Shown here piece after piece: positions 1 to 6,167 of a DNA stretch of 7,950 nucleotides (positions are counted from its first letter, which is position 1; every line of letters begins with the position of its first letter). The notes below the pieces were generated by a model. The model made no database searches. It worked only from the letters and a program-made list of their open reading frames with translations, and was not told where the DNA came from. This stretch comes from JADFNO01 sp965369945 (lineage in GTDB: Bacteria > Planctomycetota > Phycisphaerae > Phycisphaerales > SM1A02), in NCBI GenBank assembly GCA_965369945.1, contig CBDUST010000217.1, forward strand, positions 1-7,950. The letters are read 5' to 3'. A program made the translations under genes and the position numbers.

Positions 1-54
1 CCCAACGCTCGCAAGATCTGCGAAGCGGTGAGGAGTGTCACGTATAACGCCTGA
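1..54 (+). CDS. pdhB: C-terminal end of probable pyruvate dehydrogenase E1 beta subunit (partial)
   Basis: Frame 1 is open from the window edge to a TGA at 52-54 and gives the 17-residue tail PNARKICEAVRSVTYNA. The pattern (Pro, then a helix of the type 'xxKIxxAVxxV', then a short end) resembles the last helix of E1 beta subunits of 2-oxoacid dehydrogenases. Its position 53 bases upstream of the E2 gene on the same strand fits the usual order E1 alpha, E1 beta, E2. With E1 alpha this subunit would bind thiamine diphosphate, decarboxylate pyruvate and pass the acetyl group to the E2 lipoyl arm. Only the tail is visible, so identity rests on context plus a short similarity. The 3' end of another member of the same operon is the main alternative. 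Confidence 0.55.
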   Translation, partial: PNARKICEAVRSVTYNA

Positions 55-107
55 CGCCGCTCGTAGTTGCGCACTAGGCGCGCCGGTTTCCAATGTAGGG
101 TTACGTC

Positions 108-1478
108 ATGTCGATCGAGATCACCATGCCCCGCCTTTCGGACACGATGGAGCAGGGCACGATCATCAAATGGAACGCCAAGGAAGGGGATTCCGTCTCG
201 GCGGGTGACGCAGTGGCGGATATCGAAACCGACAAGGCGACGATGGAGATGCAAGTTTACGATGACGGCACGATTGCCAAGATCCTCGTTGAAGAGGGAA
301 GCACCGTCGAGGTTGGGACCGTGATCGCGATTATGGCTGAGGAAGATGAGGACGTTGCTGAAGTCGCAGGTACAACAAACGATCAACCGGTAGCGCAGTC
401 CGAAGAATCGTCCGCCGAGACAAAGTCTACTCAGGCTGTAGAAACTGAAACACCCGTGCGGCGCGTGATGCCTGCGGCGCAAGAACAAGTGGCCTCAATA
501 ACACCTCAACAACAAACTATCGCCTCCGAGACCGACGGCGCGGGTGACGGTCGCCTCCGAGTCAGCCCCGTCGCTCGTCGTCTTGCTGAAGAACACGGCG
601 TTGATTTAGGTGCGTTGCAAGGTTCGGGTCCGGGCGGGCGCGTCGTGAAGCGCGACGTGCTGCGGGCCATGGACGCGGGGGCTGAAACTCTAGCCGCCAT
701 TCCACCGTCGGCCAAAGCTGTGGTTCCCGCCACACCGATGTCAATGGTCAGCCCCATCGTCCAATCACACACGCTCGGCGAGGATCAGATTCTCCCGCTG
801 TCGAATATTCGGCAGACGATCGCTCGTCGACTCGTTGAAGCTAAGGCAACGATCCCGCATTATCAGGTGACGGTAAGCTTTGAAATGGAACCACTGCTCG
901 ATCTGCGCAAGTCGCTCAACGAGCAGCTAGCCGATCAGGGTGTCAAGCTCTCGGTCAACGATTTCCTCGTTCGATCCTGTGCGCTGGCGATGAATAACCA
1001 CCCCGAGTTCAACGCTTCGTGGGGCACCGATCACATCAAGATTCACGGCGAAGTGAACATTGGCATTGCGATCTCACTGCCAGCGGAGCGCGGTGGGGGA
1101 CTGGTCGTGGCCACACTGCGAAACGCCGACCAAAAGAGCTTGCGCGCGATCTCCTACGAAACGAAGCTCCTGGCGGAGAAGGCGCGCACCCGCGGGCTCA
1201 CCATCGAGGAAATGGCCGACGCGACGTTCACGATTTCCAATCTGGGCATGTTCGGCGTCGACCACTTCACCGCCATTATCAATCCGCCCAACAGCGCGAT
1301 CCTCGCCGTGGGCGCGGCCCTTCACAAGCCGGTCGTGCGCGACGGCGAGTTGACGGTCGGGTACGAAATGTCAGCGACGCTCAGTCTGGATCATCGCGTT
1401 ATCGACGGAGCGATGGCGGCGCAATATCTTCAGACACTCAAGGGTCTTATCGAGAATCCAGCCACACTCTTGGTATAG
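108..1478 (+). CDS. pdhC: Pyruvate dehydrogenase E2, dihydrolipoamide acetyltransferase
   Basis: This 456-residue protein is the E2 core of the cytoplasmic pyruvate dehydrogenase complex. It transfers the acetyl group from the lipoyl arm to CoA. The order of domains is clear. A single lipoyl domain covers residues 1-78, with the lipoylated Lys43 in the motif ETDKATM. A linker rich in Glu, Thr, Gln and Pro covers about 80-147. A peripheral-subunit-binding domain covers about 150-187 (RVSPVARRLAEEHGVDL, then GSGPGGRVVKRDV). A second linker follows, then the acyltransferase domain at about 228-456 with FTISNLGMFG (374-383) and the catalytic DHRVIDGA (His429, Asp433). The MFGVDHFTAIINPP stretch is typical of pyruvate rather than 2-oxoglutarate E2. 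One lipoyl domain instead of the three of E. coli AceF resembles mitochondrial and alphaproteobacterial forms. The ATG gives the canonical N-terminus MSIEITMPRLSDTM and follows a weak TAGGG (96-100) by 7 bases. It is the last gene of its strand here; no E3 gene follows. Confidence 0.97.
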   Translation: MSIEITMPRLSDTMEQGTIIKWNAKEGDSVSAGDAVADIETDKATMEMQVYDDGTIAKILVEEGSTVEVGTVIAIMAEEDEDVAEVAGTTNDQPVAQSEESSAETKSTQAVETETPVRRVMPAAQEQVASITPQQQTIASETDGAGDGRLRVSPVARRLAEEHGVDLGALQGSGPGGRVVKRDVLRAMDAGAETLAAIPPSAKAVVPATPMSMVSPIVQSHTLGEDQILPLSNIRQTIARRLVEAKATIPHYQVTVSFEMEPLLDLRKSLNEQLADQGVKLSVNDFLVRSCALAMNNHPEFNASWGTDHIKIHGEVNIGIAISLPAERGGGLVVATLRNADQKSLRAISYETKLLAEKARTRGLTIEEMADATFTISNLGMFGVDHFTAIINPPNSAILAVGAALHKPVVRDGELTVGYEMSATLSLDHRVIDGAMAAQYLQTLKGLIENPATLLV

Positions 1479-1496
1479 GGCCACACCACCAGCGGT

Positions 1497-1727
1497 CTAT
1501 TGTTCGGGCTCGATTACAACAACGGTGCTCGATGGCTCGGCGTAATCATCCAACCCAAAGGCGATAGCCACCGCGTCGTTAGGTGGCGCCGTGACGGGTT
1601 CGCTAGCGATAGTATGGAGTGTTACATATTGATCGCGCATCGGTGAAGAACAACCGGCCAACGCCATCGCAACGGCCGCGCCACAGGCGCTCATTGCTCG
1701 AACGATTACTGCTGGGCGCTTCCCCAT
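1497..1727 (-). CDS. Small predicted lipoprotein, function unknown
   Basis: This 76-residue product has a clear lipoprotein signal: a basic start (MGKRPAVIVR), a hydrophobic Ala-rich stretch (11-24) and a lipobox LAGC with the lipidated Cys at residue 26, followed by SSP. Serines at +2 and +3 would fit outer-membrane sorting by the E. coli rule, which may not hold in this organism. The mature part is only 51 residues, acidic, without cysteines, and ends in a Val-rich strand (TVVVIEPEQ). A GGAG (1737-1740, minus strand) lies 9 bases before the ATG, which supports this start. The gene converges on E2 with only 18 bases between stop codons and no obvious terminator hairpin there. I do not recognise a family. 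The signal peptide plus a ribosome site makes a real gene more likely than chance, but the short length leaves doubt. Confidence 0.62.
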   Translation of the reverse strand: MGKRPAVIVRAMSACGAAVAMALAGCSSPMRDQYVTLHTIASEPVTAPPNDAVAIAFGLDDYAEPSSTVVVIEPEQ

Positions 1728-1931
1728 CCACCCTTACTCCGTCCCGAAAGAAGCCGACAATCCGTGTTCCAAAGGCGCATCGTCGGGCGCACACCAAGGC
1801 ATAAGGCGGACCACCCAGGCCGCTCCTTATCGGCGTCGCCTGATCGGAACAGGTGTCCAGCATCGCCCATTTTGACGTACAACTAGAGTACCGAACCACA
1901 AGCCGCGATCACGGCACGTCTAGCACCTGCG

Positions 1932-1962
1932 GTCTACTCCGGATGGGTCCGGTAGGGTAGAC
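1932..1962. repeat. Imperfect palindrome / hairpin upstream of the amidase gene
   Basis: Outer arms GTCTAC (1932-1937) and GTAGAC (1957-1962) are exact inverse complements. Inside them, CCGGA (1939-1943) and TCCGG (1948-1952) form a second exact stem around the loop TGGG. One base on the left and four (TAGG) on the right are unpaired between the two stems. The element ends 36 bases before the amidase ATG in the divergent region shared with the lipoprotein gene. It could be an operator or a 5' leader hairpin. No U-tract follows on the plus strand, so a plain intrinsic terminator is unlikely. Confidence 0.4.
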
Positions 1963-1984
1963 TCTCGGCTCACTGTTAGAAGAT

Positions 1985-1990
1985 AAGGAG
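1985..1990 (+). promoter_or_regulatory. Strong Shine-Dalgarno site of the amidase gene
   Basis: AAGGAG lies 8 bases before the ATG at 1999. It is the best ribosome-binding site in the window and fixes the start so that the twin-arginine signal is included. No convincing -10/-35 promoter pair could be assigned upstream. Confidence 0.8.
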
Positions 1991-1998
1991 TTCTCGAT

Positions 1999-3744
1999 AT
2001 GTCTACGGCGAAGTCGAATAGCGCTACGCGCCGCGAGTTCATTTTGACCGGTGGCGTCGTGGCGGCGGCATCAACGCTTCCTGCCTCGGCAATCGGGGTA
2101 CAACAGGATAAGCCTTCGCAGCCTCCGACTGAGCCGCCGGAGCCGGAAGACACGAAGAGCGAGGACGGCGACACTATCACTGAAGCGACCTTCGCCGAAG
2201 CTGAGAAACTCGCCGGAGTTCGATTCACCGCGAAAGAGCGCACACAGATGTTGCGCGGCATCAAGGGCGAAGTTGATCGATATCACAAGCGGCGATCGCA
2301 AGAGCTACCCAACGGTCTTGGGCCGGCTGCGGTTGTCGATCCGCGATTTCCGGGCGTGCGGCTCGTTGATGTTCCGAACAAAGTTGTTCGCTCAAACGGA
2401 AGCCCCGGTCCGCTTCCGAGTAATGATGAGGACATCGCCTTTGCGCCGGTGACCACATTGTCTCGCTGGATACAGGGCCGCGAGTTGACAAGCCAGCGGC
2501 TGACCGAGATTTATCTGAAGCGCCTTCGGTCGATCGGGCCGAAGCTCGAATGTGTGGTCACGCTCACTGCCGAGCGGGCCATTCGCCAAGCCAAGATCGC
2601 GGACAACGAGATCGCCGCAGGCAAATATCGCGGTCCACTGCACGGTATACCCTGGGGCGCCAAAGACCTTCTGGATACTGCGGGCATCAAGACCACATGG
2701 GGCGCCACACCCTACAAGGATCGAGTGCCCGATGACGACGCGGTCGTCGTAAAGCGGCTCAACGAGGCAGGTGCGGTGCTCGTCGCCAAGACAACGCTCG
2801 GTGCGCTGGCATACGGCGATCGCTGGTTTGATGGACGAACCAATAATCCGTGGAATCTCGAACAAGGCTCCAGCGGATCGAGCGCAGGATCGGCAGCCGG
2901 TACTGCGGCGGGGTTGTTCGGTTTTGCTCTCGGCACCGAAACGCTCGGTTCGATCGTCTCGCCGTGCATGCGCTGTGGCACGACCGGGCTTCGCCCGACG
3001 TTCGGACGTGTTGCGCGCACCGGAGCGATGGCCCTGTGTTGGTCGCTCGACAAAATCGGCGCGATCTGTCGAACCGTCGAAGATTGTGCGCTCGTGTTGA
3101 ATGTGATTCGCGGCGCCGATCCCGAAGATCCTTCATCGATTGACATGCCGTTTGAATTCGATGCGACGCAAACCGTCCGGGGGATGCGCCTTGGGTACTC
3201 ACCCAAGTGGTTTGAAGGGAATCGGGTGAGTGATCTCGATCGCGCAGTGCTTGAGATAGTTCGTCGCGTTGGGATCGAGCTCGTAGAGGTCGAGTTGCCC
3301 GATTGGCCGTATGGATCGCTTAGAACGATCCTGTCGGTCGAGGCAGCGGCAGCGTTCGAGGAGTTGACTCTGAGCGACCGTGACGACGAACTCGTCTGGC
3401 AGTCACCGCGCGCCTGGCCCAACTCATTCCGTCAAACGCGGTTCACGCCGGCGATCGAGTTTGTGCAAGCCCAACGCTTCCGTCGCCAGGTGATGGAGAT
3501 GATGGCCGGCAAATTTGCGGATATCGACGCGATGATCAGCCCAAGCTACGCGGCCTCACTGCTGCTCATTACGAACAACACGGGTCACCCATCAGTCACG
3601 ATCCGCTGCGGCTTCAACGACAACGGTACGCCGCACGGCATCACACTGCTTGGGCGGCTGTTCGACGAAGGTACATTGTGCAACATCGGCATGGCGATTG
3701 AGAAGAAATTGGGTGTATGGGACAAGCGCCCGACGATCGCGTGA
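1999..3744 (+). CDS. Tat-exported amidase-signature family hydrolase
   Basis: This 581-residue enzyme belongs to the amidase signature family (GatA, FAAH and malonamidase relatives), which hydrolyses amide bonds with a Ser-cisSer-Lys triad. All three residues are visible: Lys222 in GIPWGAKD, the cis-Ser at Ser294 in GSSGSSAGS (290-298) and the nucleophile Ser318 in GTETLGS. The 24-residue spacing between the two serines equals that in FAAH. GLRPTFGRV (330-338) completes the signature. The N-terminus is a twin-arginine signal (Arg11-Arg12 in ATRREFILTGG, then an Ala-rich core and a possible ASA cleavage site near residue 31), so the folded enzyme is probably exported. A Pro/Glu-rich linker (36-60) and a helical module (about 62-120) precede the catalytic domain. 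This module is absent from GatA but, from memory, occurs in exported amidases of planctomycetes and Bacteroidetes. No gatB or gatC lies nearby, and export argues against the Glu-tRNA role. The substrate is unknown. Confidence 0.92.
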   Translation: MSTAKSNSATRREFILTGGVVAAASTLPASAIGVQQDKPSQPPTEPPEPEDTKSEDGDTITEATFAEAEKLAGVRFTAKERTQMLRGIKGEVDRYHKRRSQELPNGLGPAAVVDPRFPGVRLVDVPNKVVRSNGSPGPLPSNDEDIAFAPVTTLSRWIQGRELTSQRLTEIYLKRLRSIGPKLECVVTLTAERAIRQAKIADNEIAAGKYRGPLHGIPWGAKDLLDTAGIKTTWGATPYKDRVPDDDAVVVKRLNEAGAVLVAKTTLGALAYGDRWFDGRTNNPWNLEQGSSGSSAGSAAGTAAGLFGFALGTETLGSIVSPCMRCGTTGLRPTFGRVARTGAMALCWSLDKIGAICRTVEDCALVLNVIRGADPEDPSSIDMPFEFDATQTVRGMRLGYSPKWFEGNRVSDLDRAVLEIVRRVGIELVEVELPDWPYGSLRTILSVEAAAAFEELTLSDRDDELVWQSPRAWPNSFRQTRFTPAIEFVQAQRFRRQVMEMMAGKFADIDAMISPSYAASLLLITNNTGHPSVTIRCGFNDNGTPHGITLLGRLFDEGTLCNIGMAIEKKLGVWDKRPTIA

Positions 3745-3747
3745 ATC

Positions 3748-3821
3748 AAGAAGCGCCGCTGCGCCGCAGCCGCTAAACGGCCCAATTGATGTTTAGCGGG
3801 TGACGCGCAGCGTCCCTTCTT
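3748..3821. terminator. Long inverted repeat between convergent genes, probable bidirectional terminator
   Basis: Outer arms 3748-3764 and 3805-3821 (17 bases each, AAGAAGCGCCGCTGCGC against GCGCAGCGTCCCTTCTT) pair at 15 of 17 positions. Inner arms CCGCTAAAC (3770-3778) and GTTTAGCGG (3791-3799) pair perfectly around a 12-base loop. Five bases on each side separate the two stems and pair only in part. The structure starts 3 bases after the amidase stop and ends 14 bases before the trpB stop, so it can end transcripts from both sides. Uridine runs after the stem are weak (CTTCTT on plus, CTTCTTGATT on minus), so termination may rely on the strong stem or on Rho. It might also be a copy of a dispersed intergenic repeat. 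Confidence 0.65.
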
Positions 3822-3835
3822 CGATGTGCGCCCGT

Positions 3836-5038
3836 CTACCGTCGCTGTTCCAACAACCGCGCGGCCTCTTGCACATCCTTATCGCCACGCCCGGACAGAT
3901 TGATCACCAACGTCTGTTGTGGTGACATTTCCTTGGCAAGCTTCAACGCCGCGGCAATCGCGTGTGCCGTCTCCAGCGCGGGCATGATTCCCTCCAGCTC
4001 GCATAGCAGACTAAACGCATCGAGCGCTTCGTTGTCCGTCACGGTCGAATATTGAACGCGCCCCTTGTCTTTCCAATACGAATGCTCCGGACCGACGCCG
4101 GGATAATCCAGCCCGGCCGAACATGAATGAACCGGCGCGGTCTGCCCGAATTCATCTTGCAGTACATAACTCAGCGAACCGTGCAACACACCCGGCTCTC
4201 CGTGACACAACGGTGCCGCGTGATCGCCCAACTCCAGCGATCGACCGCCCGCCTCGACACCGACCAGTCGGACGTTCTTATCTTCGATGAACGAATAGAA
4301 GATACCCGCCGCATTGGATCCGCCGCCGACACAGGCAACAATTACATCAGGCAGCCCGTCGAACGCTTGGCTACATTGCGCGCGACACTCCGTTCCGATC
4401 ACGGATTGAAAATCGCGCACGATCATGGGAAAGGGGTGCGGCCCGACCACGGACCCGAGAATGTAATGCGTGTGCTCGACCGTCTCCATCCAGTCGCGCA
4501 TCGCTTCGTTGGTGGCATCCTTCAATGTGCGTGAACCGGCTTCGACGACATTCACCTTCGCCCCGAGGAGTTTCATGCGAAAGACGTTGAGGCTCTGGCG
4601 GCGCACATCCTCTGCCCCCATATAGACCTCACACTCCAGCGCGAAGTGAGCGCAGGCGGTTGCGGTCGCCACGCCGTGCTGCCCCGCGCCGGTCTCGGCG
4701 ATGACACGCTTCTTGCCCATGCGCACGGTGAGCAGCCCCTGGCCGATCGTGTTGTTGATCTTGTGCGCGCCGGTGTGCGCGAGATCTTCGCGCTTCAGGT
4801 AGATATTCGCGCCGCCGGCATGTTTGGTCAGCCGGCGCGCGAACGTCAAGGGCGTAGGGCGGCCCGCGTAGGTTCGCAACAAATCGTTGAGTTTGGTCTG
4901 GAAGTCGCGATCGCCCTTGGCTTGTTCATACACCTTGGCAAGCTGATCGAGCGCGGCGACGAGTGTCTCCGGAACGTACCGTCCGCCGTAATCACCGAAG
5001 CGGCCGGTGGAATCGGGAAGTGACGAAAGGGTACTCAT
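3836..5038 (-). CDS. trpB: Tryptophan synthase beta subunit
   Basis: This cytoplasmic PLP enzyme joins indole and L-serine to make L-tryptophan, the last step of the pathway, normally as an alpha2-beta2 complex with TrpA. The product is 400 residues (E. coli 397). It carries GRFGDYGGRYVPETL near the start, the PLP lysine Lys93 in HTGAHKINN, Glu115 in ETGAGQHG (115-122), the phosphate loop GGGSNA (238-243), SAGLDYPGVGPEH (307-319) and SGRGDKD (382-388). The sequence is of the standard TrpB1 type, not the longer TrpB2. The frame stays open upstream to a possible ATG at 5134, but that would add 32 unrelated residues and overlap the preceding gene, so the ATG at 5038 is chosen. No Shine-Dalgarno site is seen before it. 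Its start lies 41 bases after the upstream gene. No trpA, trpF or other pathway gene is in the window, so the partner must be elsewhere. Confidence 0.97.
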   Translation of the reverse strand: MSTLSSLPDSTGRFGDYGGRYVPETLVAALDQLAKVYEQAKGDRDFQTKLNDLLRTYAGRPTPLTFARRLTKHAGGANIYLKREDLAHTGAHKINNTIGQGLLTVRMGKKRVIAETGAGQHGVATATACAHFALECEVYMGAEDVRRQSLNVFRMKLLGAKVNVVEAGSRTLKDATNEAMRDWMETVEHTHYILGSVVGPHPFPMIVRDFQSVIGTECRAQCSQAFDGLPDVIVACVGGGSNAAGIFYSFIEDKNVRLVGVEAGGRSLELGDHAAPLCHGEPGVLHGSLSYVLQDEFGQTAPVHSCSAGLDYPGVGPEHSYWKDKGRVQYSTVTDNEALDAFSLLCELEGIMPALETAHAIAAALKLAKEMSPQQTLVINLSGRGDKDVQEAARLLEQRR

Positions 5039-5079
5039 AGCGGCACAAGTGTAGATCGGCCCAATCGCAATGTCGTCAT
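5035..5079 (-). promoter_or_regulatory. 14-codon reading frame bridging the upstream stop and the trpB start, possible translational relay
   Basis: The ATG at 5079-5077 follows the TGA of the upstream gene (5082-5080) with no gap. The frame encodes MTTLRLGRSTLVPL, and its TGA (5037-5035) overlaps the trpB ATG as ATGA. Neither this mini-frame nor trpB has a Shine-Dalgarno site, so ribosomes ending the upstream gene could reinitiate twice and arrive at trpB. The peptide has no Trp codon, so it is not a classical trp attenuator leader. It could also be chance. Confidence 0.2.
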
Positions 5080-5988
5080 TCAATTTGCGTGAGTAGATTG
5101 ACCGAGCACGTGACGATACAACAGCGCCGCCCAACGAGAGTAGAACGCGAACGCCGGATCATCGTTGTTGATTCTCATGTTCTTCAGTCGCAGTCGCTGA
5201 TAGCCGGGTGGTGGAGTCCAGAGTGGAAAATACGGATCAACGATTTCGTCCGGTGCGACGTGCGCAAGCAACTCGCACATGGAGTCCATGTTCGCCTTAT
5301 CAGAATGCCCGCGCAATTCTCCGAGAGCCGAGTAGCCGAACTTATCACCGTCGATTTGATAGACCTTGCCGTCTTTGGTGTGAATGTCCAACTTATCCGA
5401 AATCTTGACCTCGCGCCCGGTTCCAGTTATTCCGGCAACGAGATCTATCTCATAAGCTGCGCCAAAGCCGGTGGCTAGGCCGTATGCGCCGAGTAACAAC
5501 GGAGCAGATGCGCCAGTTCCCGCACTCCCGATCCCGACACCTCCGGGATAGACCCGTGTATTGAGTAAACTCGGAGGCAATACTCGCTTACTTTCCATAC
5601 TGCGAAGCTGTGCTCGAACGAGAATCTGCACATCGCTGCGTTGAATTGTCGTGGTAGGGCCGCGCCATAAATCAACAACGATGACCCCACCCTCCAGGCG
5701 AAGATCCTTGATCTTGAGTGTGGGGCCGAGCGCTTCCAAATCGCTGATCGAAGCTACAAAGGCGTCGCCACCAGATTTGACGATCGCCTTCACTGCGTTC
5801 TGAGCGTCAATCGGGGTTAGTATTCCAACGATCGTCGGCGGAGCGATACCGAGGCGCAATCGCAGCGTCAACTCATCAAGTCCGCTCGCTTCAAACAACA
5901 GCCGGGCAACTTCCTCTCGTGTCCATCCTTCCGGCCACTTCACGACCGTGAGAAACGGTCGCTGATCGGCATGGTGATGATCGTTCAT
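5080..5988 (-). CDS. Conserved-looking hypothetical protein, 302 residues, possible L12-like N-terminal domain
   Basis: I do not recognise a named family. The protein has no signal peptide and starts with a His/Asp-rich MNDHHHADQR. Residues 12-80 have the rhythm of the ribosomal L7/L12 C-terminal fold: TREEVARLLFEASGLDE, then APPTIVGILTPIDAQNAVKAI, then KSGGDAFVA. This is a fold-level guess. Residues 90-135 form alternating strands (KIKDLRLEGGVIVVDLWRG, then RSDVQILVRAQL). Residues 147-184 are rich in Gly and Ala (GGVGIGSAGTGASAPLLLG) and could be a flexible or membrane-touching stretch. A third part (190-302) holds charged strands, an Asp-rich turn and a Trp/Tyr-rich end (DPYFPLWTPPPGYQ, then FYSRWAALLYRHVL). 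An AGGGG (5996-6000) 7 bases upstream favours the ATG at 5988 over a TTG at 6021. It is followed after 41 bases by trpB and may share its transcript; no link to tryptophan synthesis is evident. Confidence 0.8.
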   Translation of the reverse strand: MNDHHHADQRPFLTVVKWPEGWTREEVARLLFEASGLDELTLRLRLGIAPPTIVGILTPIDAQNAVKAIVKSGGDAFVASISDLEALGPTLKIKDLRLEGGVIVVDLWRGPTTTIQRSDVQILVRAQLRSMESKRVLPPSLLNTRVYPGGVGIGSAGTGASAPLLLGAYGLATGFGAAYEIDLVAGITGTGREVKISDKLDIHTKDGKVYQIDGDKFGYSALGELRGHSDKANMDSMCELLAHVAPDEIVDPYFPLWTPPPGYQRLRLKNMRINNDDPAFAFYSRWAALLYRHVLGQSTHAN

Positions 5989-5995
5989 GCAGCCG

Positions 5996-6000
5996 CCCCT
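5996..6000 (-). promoter_or_regulatory. Shine-Dalgarno site deciding the start of the 302-residue protein
   Basis: AGGGG on the minus strand stands 7 bases before the ATG at 5988-5986. The in-frame TTG at 6021 would add 11 residues and has no comparable site, so the shorter start is preferred. Confidence 0.55.
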
Positions 6001-6056
6001 AGCGTTAGGCTCCGTTCCCAATCACTCTACATTATGCTGGATTGACCGGGCTATCC

Positions 6057-6082
6057 TGTCCCCAGAGGCTGATTCTGGGACA
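6057..6082. repeat. Hairpin in the gap between the TlpA-like gene and the 302-residue protein gene
   Basis: TGTCCCCAGA (6057-6066) and TCTGGGACA (6074-6082) pair over 9 base pairs with one bulged C and a 7-base loop. It sits 85 bases beyond the stop of the TlpA-like gene and 68 bases before the next start, both read on the minus strand. No uridine run follows in that direction, so it is a poor intrinsic terminator. An mRNA processing or stabilising stem is an alternative. The rest of this 179-base gap (5989-6167) shows nothing else I can support apart from the ribosome site. Confidence 0.35.
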
Positions 6083-6167
6083 TCATGAGGCGTTAATGAC
6101 GTCGAAACCGGGCTTTGGGGGTCGGAACGCGCGATTTCCAGCTAGTGATTTTCTTCTGGTGACGCGA

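Noticed and set aside
1019..1567. 182-codon plus-strand frame overlapping the end of E2
   Set aside because: It is out of frame within the E2 catalytic domain, and its product is Arg/His/Ser-rich with no recognisable motif.
1872..1877. TTGACG as a possible -35 box for the amidase promoter
   Set aside because: No acceptable -10 box lies 16-18 bases downstream, so no promoter is claimed.
1603..1899. 98-codon minus-strand frame covering the lipoprotein start and its upstream region
   Set aside because: It overlaps the lipoprotein frame, which has a signal peptide and ribosome site. The alternative product has neither a domain nor a signal.
2712..3422. 236-codon open frame on the minus strand inside the amidase gene
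   Set aside because: It is antisense to a well-supported enzyme including its catalytic serine region. The product is Ser/Arg/Pro-rich without domain-like patterns, as expected from the codon bias of the opposite strand.
5039..5134. N-terminal extension of TrpB to an ATG at 5134
   Set aside because: The extra 32 residues do not resemble TrpB, would overlap the upstream gene, and the shorter product matches the family length.
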